A DNA stretch of 64,000 nt, taken from NCBI GenBank assembly GCA_012934845.2, contig WNNJ02001187.1, positions 1 to 64,000 of the forward strand, written 5' to 3'. Both the position numbers and the translations under genes were made by a program. Source of the DNA: Pomphorhynchus laevis (taxonomy: Eukaryota > Acanthocephala > Palaeacanthocephala > Echinorhynchida > Pomphorhynchidae). Positions 43,002-54,429 of the stretch are shown here, piece after piece. Numbering within the stretch: the first letter of the stretch is position 1; each line of letters begins with the position of its first letter. Below the pieces are notes generated by a model that saw only the letters and a program-made list of their open reading frames with translations, searched no databases and was not told where the DNA came from.

Positions 43002-44560
43002 CCTGACTGCCTCGACACTGACAAAGCGCATCAAGTCCGAGTGCAATATCTGGTACATGGATGATATCACGTTAGGTGGTGATTTGAACACGTTGCTCTC
43101 AGACTGGAGTATGTTGACGGCGCGAGGAAAAGAGCTGGGACTCGTCATCAATGTTGGCGAGTGTGAGCTTATTACTGACGACAACGATGTGAGAAGTTTC
43201 AATGCAGTTGCTCCAGACATCAAACACGTCGACCCAGCATCAGCAATGTAACTTGGAGCACCAATCGGATGTGAGCAGAGCGTGGACAAGACATTGGAAA
43301 TAAAGCCGCATGAATTAAAACGCATATCTAGCCGGCTATCGCTTCTATACACTCACGATGCGCTGTTCCTGCTAATAAACTGCTTTGCGATACCGAAGAC
43401 GATGTTCATTCTACGCAGCGAGCCATGCTTAAATAAGCAGCTATTGTTTGAATACGACAACATAATTCGGTCGTCGTTGCAGTCCGTCCTCAATATTGCA
43501 CTGTCCGATGGGGCATGGGACCAGGCATCACTACCGGTTGCTAACGGCGGACTCGGCATCAGGAGAGCGACGGATATTGCTCTACCGACCTTCCTATCAT
43601 CGGTCGCCGAGTCGCAAACACTCATAACTCCGATCCTACCAGAGCGACTAAATGACTACTGCAATATCAGCAAAACGACATACACTACTGTAGTGACCGA
43701 ATGGCAGTCTCAAGCGGGTTTCATGCCAGTCCAACCGTCCTTCGCTACAGAACAGAAATTATGGGATACGCCGTTGGTTACTGTCCAGGGAGCGGTGTTG
43801 TCAGCTGCATTTGGGCAGGCGAACAAAGCGCGTCTAATTGCGGCTACTGCACCTCATTCCGAGGCCTTCCTTCATACACGTCCCTGTTCGTCGCTCAGCA
43901 CAAGACTCGACGACTCGTCACTACGCATCGCCATTGCCCTGCGCCTCGGTGCCCCAGTCTGTCTGCCACATGTATGTGTATACGGATCGGATATAGACGC
44001 CAGCGGACGACATGGACTCAGCTGCCACAAGTTCGTAGGCAGGATGTTACGCCATAGCGCAGTCAACGATCTCATCAAGCGTGCACTGATGTGTGCAGAA
44101 ATCCCATCGCGTCTTGAGCCGAAGTCACTGGCGCAACATGATGACAGGTGGCCGGATGGATTTTCACTGACTACATGGTCAAGTGGCAGGTGTTTGGCTT
44201 GGGACTTCACCTGCCCAGACACCTTGGCACAGAGTCATCAAAATTCAGCTGTGACCGCACCGGGAGCGGTAGCCGAGGGAGCAGAGGACAAGAAACGTAG
44301 CAAATACTTCTTCCTGATACCGATCTACAATTTTGTGCCGGTCGCCGTGGAAACGCTTGGTGCGTTGGGCCCAGAGGCGGAAGGCCTAATGCACGAAATA
44401 GGTCGGCGGATAGCAGCAGTGACCGGAGAGCGGCGGTCCACGGATTTCCTGCTGCAGAGGCTGAGCGTTGGTATCCAACGCGGTAACGCTAGTTGCGTTC
44501 TGGGCACGGTTGAGGGGACGAGCGATAGACAAGACTTAGGCACAATTATTATTTGTAATT
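43002..44560 (+). pseudogene. C-terminal half of an orphan RT protein, inserted
   Basis: MDDITLGGDLNTLLSDW (the first residues follow the YADD-equivalent, YMDDIT) and a TAA at 43249. Then come LKRISSRLSLLYTHDALFLL, FAIPKTMFILRSEPC, ASLPVANGGLGIRRATDIAL, CHKFVGRMLRHSAVNDLIKR, GRCLAWDFTCPDTLA, AVAEGAEDKKRSKY and RLSVGIQRGNASCVLGT. The GLGIR and VGIQRGNA motifs and the HDALFLL stretch identify a widespread invertebrate retroelement protein. The part from 43282 to 44530 is open. The region is markedly GC-richer than its flanks, so it is a recent arrival. Confidence 0.85.
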
Positions 44561-44690
44561 TTTGGTGTGTTTTTTTGAAAAATTATATATACTGTGAAAA
44601 AAAAACAAGTAAATTTAAATATATGGATAAAGTTGAATTATTAGAATCTTTAAATATTTTGATGAATCAAAATTATTTAAAAGAATGAAT
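44561..44690 (+). pseudogene. Penelope-like RT, 3' piece of the split copy
   Basis: AAATTTAAATATATGGATAA through AAAGTTGAATTATTAGAATC gives YMDKVELLESLNILMNQNYLKE, directly continuing the piece at 42850-43001. It then passes into the tandem array. Confidence 0.75.
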
Positions 44691-45870
44691 TTCTATATTT
44701 TGACAAATAAAATTTTCCAGTTGGATGTTAACCCGATTATAGTTGACTTATTTTTAAGCTTTATAGAATATGAATTTGTTCATAACTGTATAAAAAATAA
44801 TAGAATCATCATGTTTTACTTATATTCTTCAGAGTTCGATCGCTCAGAGTACATCAATGCGACACTTGCGCTTGATCAACATAGAATATGCCACAAATCT
44901 AAGGGCATAATCCCGAAGTACTATAAAAAATAGTATCGTCATCAGTAGCTTAATAAGCATTTGACTTTTCCGGAAAACGTTCTCCAGAAAATAAAACGAT
45001 ACTCGAGATTGTAGTATAAAATTATGGATGTAGATAAAAGTATGGATGCCTATATTTTGACAAATAAAATTTTCCAATTGGATGTTAACCCGATTATAGT
45101 TGACTTATTTTTAAGCTTTATAGAATATGAATTTGTTCATAACTGTATAAAAATAATAGAATCATCATGTTTTACTTATATTCTTCAGAGATCGATCGCT
45201 CAGAGTACATCAATGCGACACTAGCGCTTGATCTACATAGAATATGCCACAAATCTAAGGGCATAATCCCGAAGTACTATAAAAAATAGTATCGCCATCA
45301 GTAGCTTAATAAGCATTTGACTTTTCCGGAAAACGTTCTCCAGAAAATAAAACGATACTCGAGATTGTAGTATAAAATTATGGATGTAGATAAAAGTATG
45401 GATGCCTATATTTTGACAAATAAAATTTTCCAATTGGATGTTAACCCGATTATAGTTGACTTATTTTTAAGCTTTATAGAATATGAATTTGTTCATAACT
45501 GTATAAAAAATAATAGAATCATCATGTTTTACTTATATTCTTCAGAGATCGATCGCTCAGAGTACATCAATGCGACACTAGCGCTTGATCTACATAGAAT
45601 ATGCCACAAATATAAGGGCAAAATTTATAGGTGTTCTAGCTAATTACAATTTATCCTGACGATGTCCACAATTAGTTGAAGAAATATTGATAACAAAGTC
45701 TTAAAGGTTTTAACGTTTTTTGGCTGGGTTTGGCCCTAAAACCATTCACAAACAAATCTAAGGGCATAATCCCGAAGTACTATAAAAAATAGTATCGTCA
45801 TCAGTAGCTTAATAAACATTTGACTTTTCCGGAAAACGTTTTCCAGAAAATAAAACAATACTCGAGATTG
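44690..45870 (+). repeat. Tandem array of about 356 bases, chimeric with Penelope-like RT
   Basis: TATATTTTGACAAATAAAAT occurs at 44694, 45051 and 45407 (periods 357 and 356). Each unit has the RT motif B tail (VNPIIVDLFLSFIEYEFVHN), then RIIMFYLYSSE, then a foreign segment around TCAGAGTACATCAATGCGAC, and closes with CCGAAGTACTATAAAAAATA and GTATAAAATTATGGATG. A fourth partial end (45755-45870) follows a diverged third unit. The copies are nearly identical, so the array is recent. Confidence 0.9.
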
Positions 45871-46560
45871 TCCAAGTGCATCAATAGTGTATCTTGACAT
45901 TTCTTAATAACATACGTTGAGTTCGTTTCAGAAACCATCTTGATCAGTTCAGAGCATTCTTAAAATTATTCAAGTCTAATCCAGCAACCGAGTTTTCCGA
46001 GATGATGAAACCCAAATATCTAACCCGATATGCGAAAGAGAGAAGTTATCGATTTACCGTAAAGGTGGAAACTTATAATATTGCTAATCTTTAGCTTTTC
46101 CTTGTTGCAAGGGTGTTATCAAAGACAACCACATAAGTTTTGGAGGAATTGAAAATTACGTTTAGAGTGTAAGTGATATCTTGATCTTATAAAGAATTGG
46201 CTGATTTTAGAGACAACATTAGCGTTCTGAGAACTTTGTAATGATATAATCAGTGTATACCACAAGACGCTTGACGAGGATAATTACATCATTTGGGAAA
46301 TATGGAGCCTTTATGGACACCGGTAATTATGTATAGCTCATTTGTATCAGGGTCATCTTAATTATAGTGACTATATTTATATAGGTCATTGATTCCTCTA
46401 ACATTTTATCAAGACTTAATAAAACTAAATCAACAAGGTATCTTCTGCTCCCAACAAACAAGTCTTGAATATCTCACAAAAAATATTAAGAGGGGTTAAG
46501 ACAAGGAATCTTTACCTTATGTTGATTCAGCTGAACCATTTAGCTAAAGCTCCAAAAGTC
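45871..46560 (-). pseudogene. Degraded RT thumb of an I/Jockey-like element
   Basis: Minus-strand sense shows VRYLGFIISENSVAGLDLNN and SRWFLKRTQRMLL, comparable with VKYLGFTVTVNWSAKADLDR and ARWALKRAQH of element A. Upstream, VKRLVVYTDYIITKF aligns with LVVYADDTTALF, so the catalytic motif is mutated. The remainder to 46560 has no clear frame. Confidence 0.55.
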
Positions 46561-46849
46561 TTAATATCAAGAATTGTATAACTAGCAGAGAGAGGTAGAA
46601 TTTAAACGGTTCAAACTCACACAAAGCGAGGAAGAGGTTTATTGCCAAACCAAACAAGCTTATACACATAGAATCAAATAAGATCTCTTATTCTTTTCAG
46701 TGCATATTAATCTTGGCCCCATTAAAACAAGTCATGCAATGTGATTACGTGTTGTGTTTACAGCTCAAATCAGCAAACTGAGTCTACGTATTTAATATAA
46801 TAAAAAAATCAAAAATAAATAAATAAAAATAATAAAATTATATAATAAA

Positions 46850-48420
46850 TAATGACAAATAAGTGTTATAAGATGTCATATGATGTTATAAGATGCTTTA
46901 CAATATTTTCTCTGCGTCTGTTGCTTTTGGCGTTGTTCTTTCTGATTGGCAGAATTCCATCATCTGTCCTATTTATAAGAAAGGGGATAGTTCGTCCATT
47001 GACAATTATAGGCCTATTAGTCTCACTTGCGTGTGTTGTCGTGTGCTAGAAAGATTGATTAAGCGACGAATAATAGAATTTCTAAATAGATTTTAAATTT
47101 TGAACCCAGCACAGCATGGCTTCCGAAAAAGTTATTTCACGACTACTAATCTTGTACATGCACGTGAAAATTGGTATCACTATTATGATCAAGGCATACC
47201 AGTTGATGTCATTTTCTTTGATTTCTCAAAAGCGTTCGACTCAGTTAATCACACGCGTCTTATTGCGAAGTTGGAGCACATTCATCTTGATAAGAGGATC
47301 ATAAACTGGATTCGTGTATTCCTTTCCAACCGACAAAGTGTCGTACGAGTAAATGAGTCGCTGTCGAGTCCATTTCCAGTGTTGTTAGGTGTTCCACAGG
47401 GAAGTGTATTGGGTCCCATCTTATTCAGTCTTTATATCAACGATTTGATACCAAATATCAGTTCATTCAGTTTATTATATGCAGATGATCTTAAAGTTTG
47501 GCGACCTATTATTTCCGATCTTGACAAACATCATTTACAAAGCGACGTCGACGTTATATCCAATTGGTCTATACGAAATCACTTGAGGATCAATTCCGCT
47601 AAATGTACATGTATGCGTATATCACGAAGATCATGTGATCATCTTGGAGGTGAGTACCAGTTTGGTTCAATTAGTATCGAAAGAACCAACTCATATAAAG
47701 ATTTGGGAGTTTGGGTTTGTGCTGACTTATCCACTCGAAAGCATTCAGACTACGTGTGTTGCATCACAAAACGCTTAATAGGACATACTCGTCGAGCTCT
47801 GATAGGCATAGATCCGTTATGTTACCATACCTTAGCAAATGCGTTTTTCTTGAGCCATATCTTATACGCATCGCCAGCTTGTTATCCCGAAACTACTTAT
47901 GAGCGTCGTGCATTAGAGAAAGTGTTCAGATCAACAACTAAATTAGTCTCAGGGCTGCATATTTATGGCTACGCGAAACGCCTCCAGATATTAAATATGC
48001 CTTGTCTGCGATATATCCGTGACAAGCGAGATCTCTCTCTTGTTTGGAAAATTCTGCATACTAAAGATCATCCACTGTCACATCTACTGCAACTGAGAGG
48101 TCAACCTTCTCTTCGCGGACACCCCTGATGCTGAAAACACAAAGGTACATGCATGCAGTTTCCTGCTTTGCCAAACGAGTCGTACGATCTTGGAATTCGC
48201 TTCAGAGTGCGACCGTTTTGTCGTCTACTGCTTCAAGTTTTTGCGCCCTACTGGATGATGACCCTTCCTTCTCAAGACAACGGTGGGATTTTCAGTAGTT
48301 TATCTGATGATGGAGGGACAAAACGACTCTTATTCTTTTTATTCTTTTTATTTTGTGAAGCAACTTGTAAAGAGCCTCGGCTCAATTCGTTGTCAATTAA
48401 TAATAATATAAGTAATATCA
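46850..48420 (+). mobile_element. CR1-like RT fragment nested in the Penelope-like tail
   Basis: A 5'-truncated copy starts in the RT fingers (SDWQNSIICPIYKKGDSSSI, then NYRPISLTCVCCRVLERLI) and ends with an AT-rich 3' end after DLGIRFRVRPF-like sense. Confidence 0.8.
46893..48128 (+). pseudogene. Reverse transcriptase of the nested CR1-like element
   Basis: The fingers are in the frame ending at 47096. A TAA separates them from a 342-residue open frame starting at 47100: AQHGFRKSYFTTTNLVHARE, VIFFDFSKAFDSVNHTRLIA (motif A), GVPQGSVLGPILFSLYINDL (motif B), LLYADDLKVW (YADD), KDLGVWVCADL, and thumb RRALIGIDPLCYHTL. All catalytic residues are present. Only the N-terminus (endonuclease) is absent because of 5' truncation, and a stop at 48126-48128 ends it shortly before the expected C-terminus. 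Confidence 0.9.
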
Positions 48421-48540
48421 ATTAAAATAAAAATTATAATTTTAAATAAAAGTCAATTTTTATTAATAGACTAATAAATAACAGGCGTTGTATCAGAATA
48501 AGGATAAGAGTTCATCAGGAAGAACTACTATAAAAAAGAG

Positions 48541-48950
48541 ATTTATTTTAACGTGGCAAATGCGTGCCAGCGCATGCTTATATGACTACAACAAAACAAA
48601 AATGTAAATCATGTGTCGAGAAGGTGTGAACGGAGGAGGTGTTTGAATGTGATCAAGGAGGGAGCACGGCAGACGTCGAGAGGGAGTTGATTCCAGGTGA
48701 GTGAGGCAGCGACGAGGAAGGATCGGAGACCGTAGTTGTTGGATTAATTGGGAACGTGGAGTAAGAGGGTATGACGGGAACGCAGCGATAGCGAGGTGGG
48801 GCGAGTGTCGTCTAAGAAAGGAAGGTTGATGAACGATGGGGAGCCGACAACGATGAGACGAAAAGTTACGAGAAGAAGGCGGAGTTTGATGCGGATGTAG
48901 ATTATGGGCCAGGAGAGTTGGGCAAATGTTCCCAGGTTCATTTTTATACT
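48541..48950 (-). mobile_element. L2-like 3' end nested in the Penelope-like tail
   Basis: It starts with TTTATTTTAACGTGGCAAAT, identical to the end at 50524. The minus strand encodes the RT C-terminus (SFINLPFLDDTRPTSLSLRS, then RHTLLLHVPN). It sits inside the structured block between its CTGATGA half and GAAA half. Confidence 0.8.
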
Positions 48951-49115
48951 AGAAATATAGCAACTAGCAACTCAAGAGGAGTTGCTATGCTATAAGGTGT
49001 CGGACCCTAATTACTATATTTAGCATAGCAATGGGGCAAACTCGTGATAATGGCGTGTTTCTTCTAATTAAATGTAATGTCCTGGTATCTTTTTCTAATA
49101 CTATATATATCACTT

Positions 49116-49369
49116 ATATATATCACTATGTTTTCCTCATGAAGAGGCATAAACACCAGGCAGCATCCTATAGAACCGAGTTATTCTCGCAATATCCAAA
49201 GTCGCTAGTTATGCCGATTCATCCTATGTGACGACAAACTTCCAAAACGGTATACGCGTTTCGTTCTAACGAAGCTTATCAGTACCGTGACTTCAATAAT
49301 CATCCATAGGCACTTTAACACACGCTTAAAAAGTGTTTAAAGCTCGAAAAACATAACTACCCTTAATCT
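49116..49369. other. Short spacer
   Basis: No motif or coding sense was recognised. Confidence 0.5.
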
Positions 49370-50515
49370 GAATCATCAAAGGGAATTTAGCATAAGCTCT
49401 GTGTTAAGTTAGATGGAGTGGGATGCCTCCTAGTTCGAACCGGACGTGAGAAGGTTGCCATTCCCAAACCCATCCGGACAAGTTAGAGACACTTGCCCAC
49501 GGCGTTATCTTCATTTTCCGTCGTGATCCCATCTGCCAATCTCCATAGGTTTACATTCTGCTTGGTAATTGTTACAGGAGGCACTGTCTTGGAAGATGGC
49601 AGGATTGGTTTCTTGGAAGAGGAGGTGAATCTCTTCTTAGAATTCATACTTGAAGAATTTGATTTTGTTCTCTTCTTTGAAGATTTAGCAACAGGAAGAG
49701 AGATTATGAAAGGCTTAGAGGGTGTATTTGTCAAACTGGAAATTAGTAATTCAATCGATCGAGTTGTTTCTTGATAAAGTGTTCTAAAGTTGTGCATTTC
49801 GTCCATATTAGGTTCATATGAGTTACACACCGAATTTGCTGTTAAAGGGAGGAGAATAGACATTATTCTTCACTGTATGTCTTCTCACATAGTCCTTAAA
49901 TGCTGAACATCTTCTTGACCACGCAGGATGTTCAAGTCCACAATTCGTGCATTTCGGGGCTAGTTTGCATTGAGTGTCATGGACGGATTAATCACATACA
50001 GACACTTCGCATTTCTTCATCCTACCACAGGTGGAGTTCCAGTGTCCCCACTTGTGACGCTTGTTACAATGTGGAAATGTAAGATTGTCCGCACTTGCAA
50101 TTGTAAAGTTTAGATTGAAGCCCATATAAGGATTAAATGCTGCCCAGATAAGGATTGAATTAGTCAGGAGATAAGCATTGTTCTCTTCGGTATTTGCGAA
50201 TGCAATAGAAAGTTTGGTCTTCTTTGTTTTTAATAAATATAATCTTTTGAAGGGAATAACGCTTTTGAAGTTCTGCGATATCTTCATTTTCTAGGTAGGG
50301 GATAATATTAGTAATCTTTACTGACGACACAATAGGCTTTGATACTAGAGGTCCTTTATGTGAACAATTTTCTTTGAAGAACTTAGCAAAAAAGGTGGCT
50401 AAGTTCGAGGATACGAAGTATATCCTGTAGTAGTTATTCATCACTTTTGCAGAGTTAATCATAACTCTATTAGGTTGTGTATTAATAAATTTTCTCATTG
50501 GAATTGTGGGGATAA
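49370..50515 (-). pseudogene. ORF1 fragment of an I/Jockey-like element (third family member)
   Basis: In minus-strand order: MRKFINTQPNRVMINSAKVM and PIVSSVKITNIIPYLENEDI (the RRM-like stretch of ORF1 in elements A and B); after a frameshift near 50250, WAAFNPYMGFNLNFTIASAD and FPHCNKRHKWGHWNSTC (the first knuckle, with Cys to Arg in its second position); then a Lys/Ser-rich tail ending GNVAKCL-like. The bases after the stop (GGAATGGCAACCTTC) resemble the ORF1-ORF2 spacer of element B. No ORF2 follows. Confidence 0.75.
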
Positions 50516-50595
50516 CGTTAAAAAAAGATTTATTTTAACGTGGCAAATGCGTGCCAGCGCACTCTTACATGGCCATAACAAAACAAAAATGTAAA

Positions 50596-52150
50596 TCATG
50601 TGTCGAGAAGGTGGGTACGGAGACGGCATTTGAATGTAATAAAAGAGGCAGCGCAGCGGACGTCGGATGGGAGCTGATTACAGGCGAGTAGGGCGGCGAC
50701 GAGGAACGATCGGATACCGTAGTTGTTAGAGTAATTGGAAACGTAGAGTAAGAGGGAATTACGGGAACGCAAAGATATCGAGGTGGGATCAGTGTCGTCT
50801 AAGAAAAGGAGGTTGATGAACGATATGGATCTGACAGCGATGAGATGAAAAGTTACGAGAAGTCGGAGTTGTATCCGGATGTAGATGGTGGACCAGGAGA
50901 GTTGGGCAAGATATAGAGATGTGTGGACAAAGCGACGGAGACAGAGGAGCACTCAAACAACGGATTGATGATGCGTTGTAGGGGTGGGTTAACGGATTTT
51001 GGAGAATTGGCGAAAAGGCTAAGGCAGTAATCGATTTTAGGGAAAAGAAGCGATGAAAGAAGAGACATACAAGAACGGAAGTCGATAAGGGGCGGTACTG
51101 CAGATGTCACAGAAAATTAAGTTAGACGAGCGGACCTTGTCACGGACGAAGAGTTTAAATGGAAGATTAAGAAAGTGAGATTGTGTACTATGGGGATGAC
51201 CGAAGAGGCAAAAGATACAGTGGGAAGAGATATATTTGGTTTACGTGGGAGGATCCACATTATTTTAGACTTGTCGGGGTTTAGAACGAGATGAGATTGA
51301 AGAGATGTTTGTAGATATAAGAAAGACAGTTGGAGGCAGAAATGCCGATATCGTGTATGCGATGTGGGGGTGCATGAGCATAGATGAGGATGTCATCAGC
51401 GTATTGCATGATGCTAAAGGAGTAAGGTTTAATAAACAGAGAGAGATCGCCAAGCAGAAGAGAGAAAATCAGGGGACTTAGGACTGAACCTTGTGGGACC
51501 CCGAAAAAATAGGGATGGGAGGAGAGGATGACGAATTAGAACAAACCCGAAAGGAACGGTCGGAGAGAAATGAGGCAAACCATGCTACGGAGGAGGAAGA
51601 AAAACTGTAATCATAACGAAGGCGAGAAAGGAGGACAGAGTGGTCGACAATGTCGAAGACGGAGGAGAGGTCAAGGGAGATGAGAAAACTATATAGAGCC
51701 TTTTTCTCAAGAAATTAGTAAGTCGTTTTAAACTTTCATGCAGGCGATTTCTGTGGAGTGATTATAGCGGAAGGCGGATTGGAAAGGAAGATACAGATTG
51801 GATGAGGGAAGATAAGTGTTGATTTGTATTAAGATGAGACGTTCTAAGAGCTTAGAAACGAGCAAGAAGTAGTGAAATGGGGCGATAGCTAGAAGAAAGG
51901 GAGGGGTCGAGCGATTTTTCTTAAAGAGGGGACGAACGATTGCGGATTTCCAGTCTGAAGGGAAGATACGACTGCGGATGGACGAGTTAAAAAAGGTTGT
52001 GAGAAAAGGGGATATCGATGAGCATATGGATTTTAGTATGTGGGTAGACTGGGGATCGGCAGGTGAGATTTTGTTGGGCAAGGATATGAGGACAGATGAG
52101 ACTTCCGTAGGTGTGACAGAGAGAAGATTAAAGAGTTCCAGGGGTATGAT
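50596..52150 (-). pseudogene. Reverse transcriptase of the L2-like element
   Basis: MPNKISPADPQSTHILKSIC opens the fingers (52081). Then come DWKSAIVRPLFKK and PFQSAFRYNHSTEIACMKV, followed in other frames by the motif A region (about 51690-51620), a GPTRFSPKSPDFLSSA stretch (a degraded VPQGSVLSPLIFSL, about 51500), HHAIR-type remains of the MQYADD motif (about 51400), and the thumb YLAQLSWSTIYIRIQLRLL and ISFINLLFLDDTDPTSIS. There are several frame changes. Confidence 0.8.
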
Positions 52151-52244
52151 GCTAGGATGGCAGAGTGGGATAGGATAGAAACCGGGGTGTAGGAGAGCAA
52201 CGTGGATACTTTGGTCTGTATAAATGACGAATAATCATAGGGAT

Positions 52245-53460
52245 TTATGTTGCAAGGTGCAGAGAAGCGAGAAAGGATCGAGTTAAAAGTATGCCAGAGA
52301 ACCTTAGAGTTGAATGAAGTGATGATTTTATGCTGCCAGAAAAAGTTGCATTTGGTACTAGTATGTTGATATGATACGGGCGAAGAGCAAGATAGGAATC
52401 ACGGAAATACGAAGTGATCGAGCGGATATCATGTCTGAGAGAGCGGTGATAGACTCTCAAAGCAAGACGGAGTCGTCGCTTTGAGAGTAAGAATTGGATG
52501 TCAAACCATGGGACACGGTGCATGTGATGGTGTGGGTGAGGCTTGAAGGGCAAGAGACGATCGAGAATGGATGTGAATTCTTGTCGAAAAGAAATGCAGG
52601 ATCGTGAGGAGATGAAGATTTTATTGTGGGAGAAGATAATGACGATTTGAGTAAGGCGAAGCGGAGAAGGGGATGTCAAGATTTCTCACGAGTGTGACGT
52701 AGGATTGTAGATGTGTGAGGAGGGGTGCGGTTGGAAGTGATATCAAGGGTTACGAGAAAGTGATCGGATAGACCAGGATCGGAGATGGACAGTGAAGTGT
52801 AGGCAGAGAAATGATCTGGGACAGCGATGATGTCGAGTGACCCACCAAGGATATGTGTGGCGGCAGTGGATAAGAGTTAATAATTGTAGTTGGATAGAAT
52901 GTTGATATACCGGATGGAATCTGTGGAAGAGGGGCGATCTACGCGGATGTTAAAGTCGCCTAGAACGAGTGAAAAAATTGAAGACAAAGAACAACGAGAA
53001 AGGAGGTCAGCGAGTTCGGTAAAAAATAAGGATGTAGGAGCTGATGAACCAGGACGGTATACAATGGCGAGATCTAGAGTGATCGGGTTAGAAGAACGAC
53101 AAGTGAGCAATTCAAAAGAGCAAGGACTGCAAGGGGAAGTGATTTTGAGAATAGACGAGGGGTGACGGGCTAATGCGACAATCCCGTAATGATTAGAGAA
53201 TTAAAAAGGGGATGAGCTGAGGGGGCGAGCAGATTCGACAAGGGAGCAACCGGCAGAAAGCAAACGGCGGATGGAGAGGTCGTAGTACCAGGATTCGGTG
53301 AGGCAGAAGAGATCGATGGATTGCTTGGTGAATATGTTGGGGATGATATCGGATTTATTGAGAATAGATCTAGTGTTGAGGGGGCCGAGGCGAAAACCGT
53401 GTGTGGTGGTGATAGGGTCTAGTTGAGAAGACACATTGCGGAGATGGAGCGCCATCGAAT
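52245..53460 (-). pseudogene. Endonuclease of the L2-like element
   Basis: RLGPLNTRSILNKSDIIPNI and IDLFCLTESWYYD (catalytic Glu) at 53455-53201; DLAIVYRPGSSAPTSLFFTE and FSLVLGDFNIRVD (GDFN) at 53110-52877; and the region before the RT (LPFKPHPHHHMHRVPWFDIQ, LLSKRRLRLALRVYHRS) at 52679-52245. Stops occur at each junction. Confidence 0.85.
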
Positions 53461-54242
53461 TTTTGAGCGGGCGTGGACAACTTGAAAATTTCCGTCGATG
53501 TTTCGGATAGGGAAAGATGTTTCGCCGTTTTCCTCGCGACGTCGTTTTTCGATGTGGGCAGATGAGATTGGAGCGATCCCGGAGAAAGTGGGATCGGGGA
53601 AAATGCGAGTGGCTGGATAGGACATGAGTTTGTATCGTTGAAAGAGGACAGAAGACGTGTGAGAGCGATGCTTGAAAAAAATCTTTAGGAGAGGGGGCTG
53701 GGAAAAATTATATTGAGAAGATTTGTTTAGGCGGATGAATGCGACAGAAGATATGTTGTTGAAAAAGGGTTGTTTATCCGCAGGAACATGAGACGAGAGG
53801 ATGAATCTGAATGCGGGAGCATCGTGGTCGAGACGTGCTTGTGGAGATTAAGAGGTGGAATGAGTGATATTAGTGACGATGATTTAACGATCGCGAGCAG
53901 GAAAGCGTTTCCGTCAATGAGGAAGAGTAACTTGATTTGGTGAGATCATGATAGAAGAGCTGGGAGTTGAGGATATCAAGAGAGTAGGTTTGAAAGCGGT
54001 AGACAAAGAGTATTTGGATAATATAGAGGGGGTGAGCGATGTGAGGAAATGCTATGAGTGGAAGGATTACGGAGGTTGGTGGATGTGATTTGGATTAAGG
54101 GAAGAGACAGTAGGAAAGAGACATAAGGGAAGAAACGGGGGGTGTCGGGAAGTGAATGCATGGGATTAGAAGTGCATGTGGTGACAGGATCAGTGGGTTG
54201 ACAAAAGATATCAGAAACTATTGCGGTGGTTTGAGTGGACAC
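53461..54242 (-). pseudogene. ORF1 region of the L2-like element
   Basis: Low-complexity Ser/Pro/Leu-rich reading frames with few landmarks. The part at 53625-53419 (MSYPATRIFPDPTFSGIAPI, then SFPIRNIDGNFQVVHARSK) may be the ORF1 C-terminus; the small frame at 54242-53976 has no recognisable domain. Confidence 0.45.
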
Positions 54243-54429
54243 GTTGGAGGTTGATATGTTCTTATGGCAGAGATCGCTCTTGAGTTTGTTGGCCCATAAG
54301 CTACATAGGAAGTCTTCTTTAGATTTACTGTTGTCTTATGCAATTGTAGTCCAGACGCTGCAGTCGTGTGTCGATCACTGTATTTGTAGTTTAGCACATT
54401 TGGTGATGGTCGTAGCTGTCTTCTTACGT
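54243..54429. other. Short spacer
   Basis: No coding sense is seen. Confidence 0.5.

Larger units (their letters stand above)
46770..49115 (-). mobile_element. Penelope-like 3' end split by two nested elements
   Basis: The tail begins at 46770 (GCAAACTGAGTCTACGTATT, as in other minus-strand copies), breaks at about 46850, and resumes at about 48420 (ATTTTAAATAAAAGTCAATT). It runs through CATCAGGAAG (CTGATGA, about 48516), breaks again at 48541, and resumes at about 48950 with GAGTTGCTATGCTATAAGGT and the GAAA half of the structured block (to 49115). Two insertions therefore hit one older copy. Confidence 0.75.
50520..54242 (-). mobile_element. L2-like non-LTR element, nearly full length
   Basis: It reads right to left: ORF1 (54242 to about 53420), endonuclease (53455-52245), RT (52150-50596) and 3' end (TTTATTTTAACGTGGCAAAT, complement at 50524). 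The coding strand is strongly pyrimidine-rich, hence the G/A-rich plus strand. Stops and frameshifts are frequent. The same family supplies 34537-34850, 48541-48950 and 56480-59500. Confidence 0.8.

Noticed and set aside
44844-45433. Repeated minus-strand ORFs in the tandem array (MENFICQNIGIHTFIY...)
   Set aside because: They are antisense to the recognisable RT-derived frame and repeat only because the DNA repeats.
51100-54240. Strong G/A richness of the plus strand as a sign of a special replication or R-loop region
   Set aside because: It is explained by pyrimidine-rich codon use of the L2-like element on the minus strand; the plus-strand copy at 56480-59500 shows the opposite bias.
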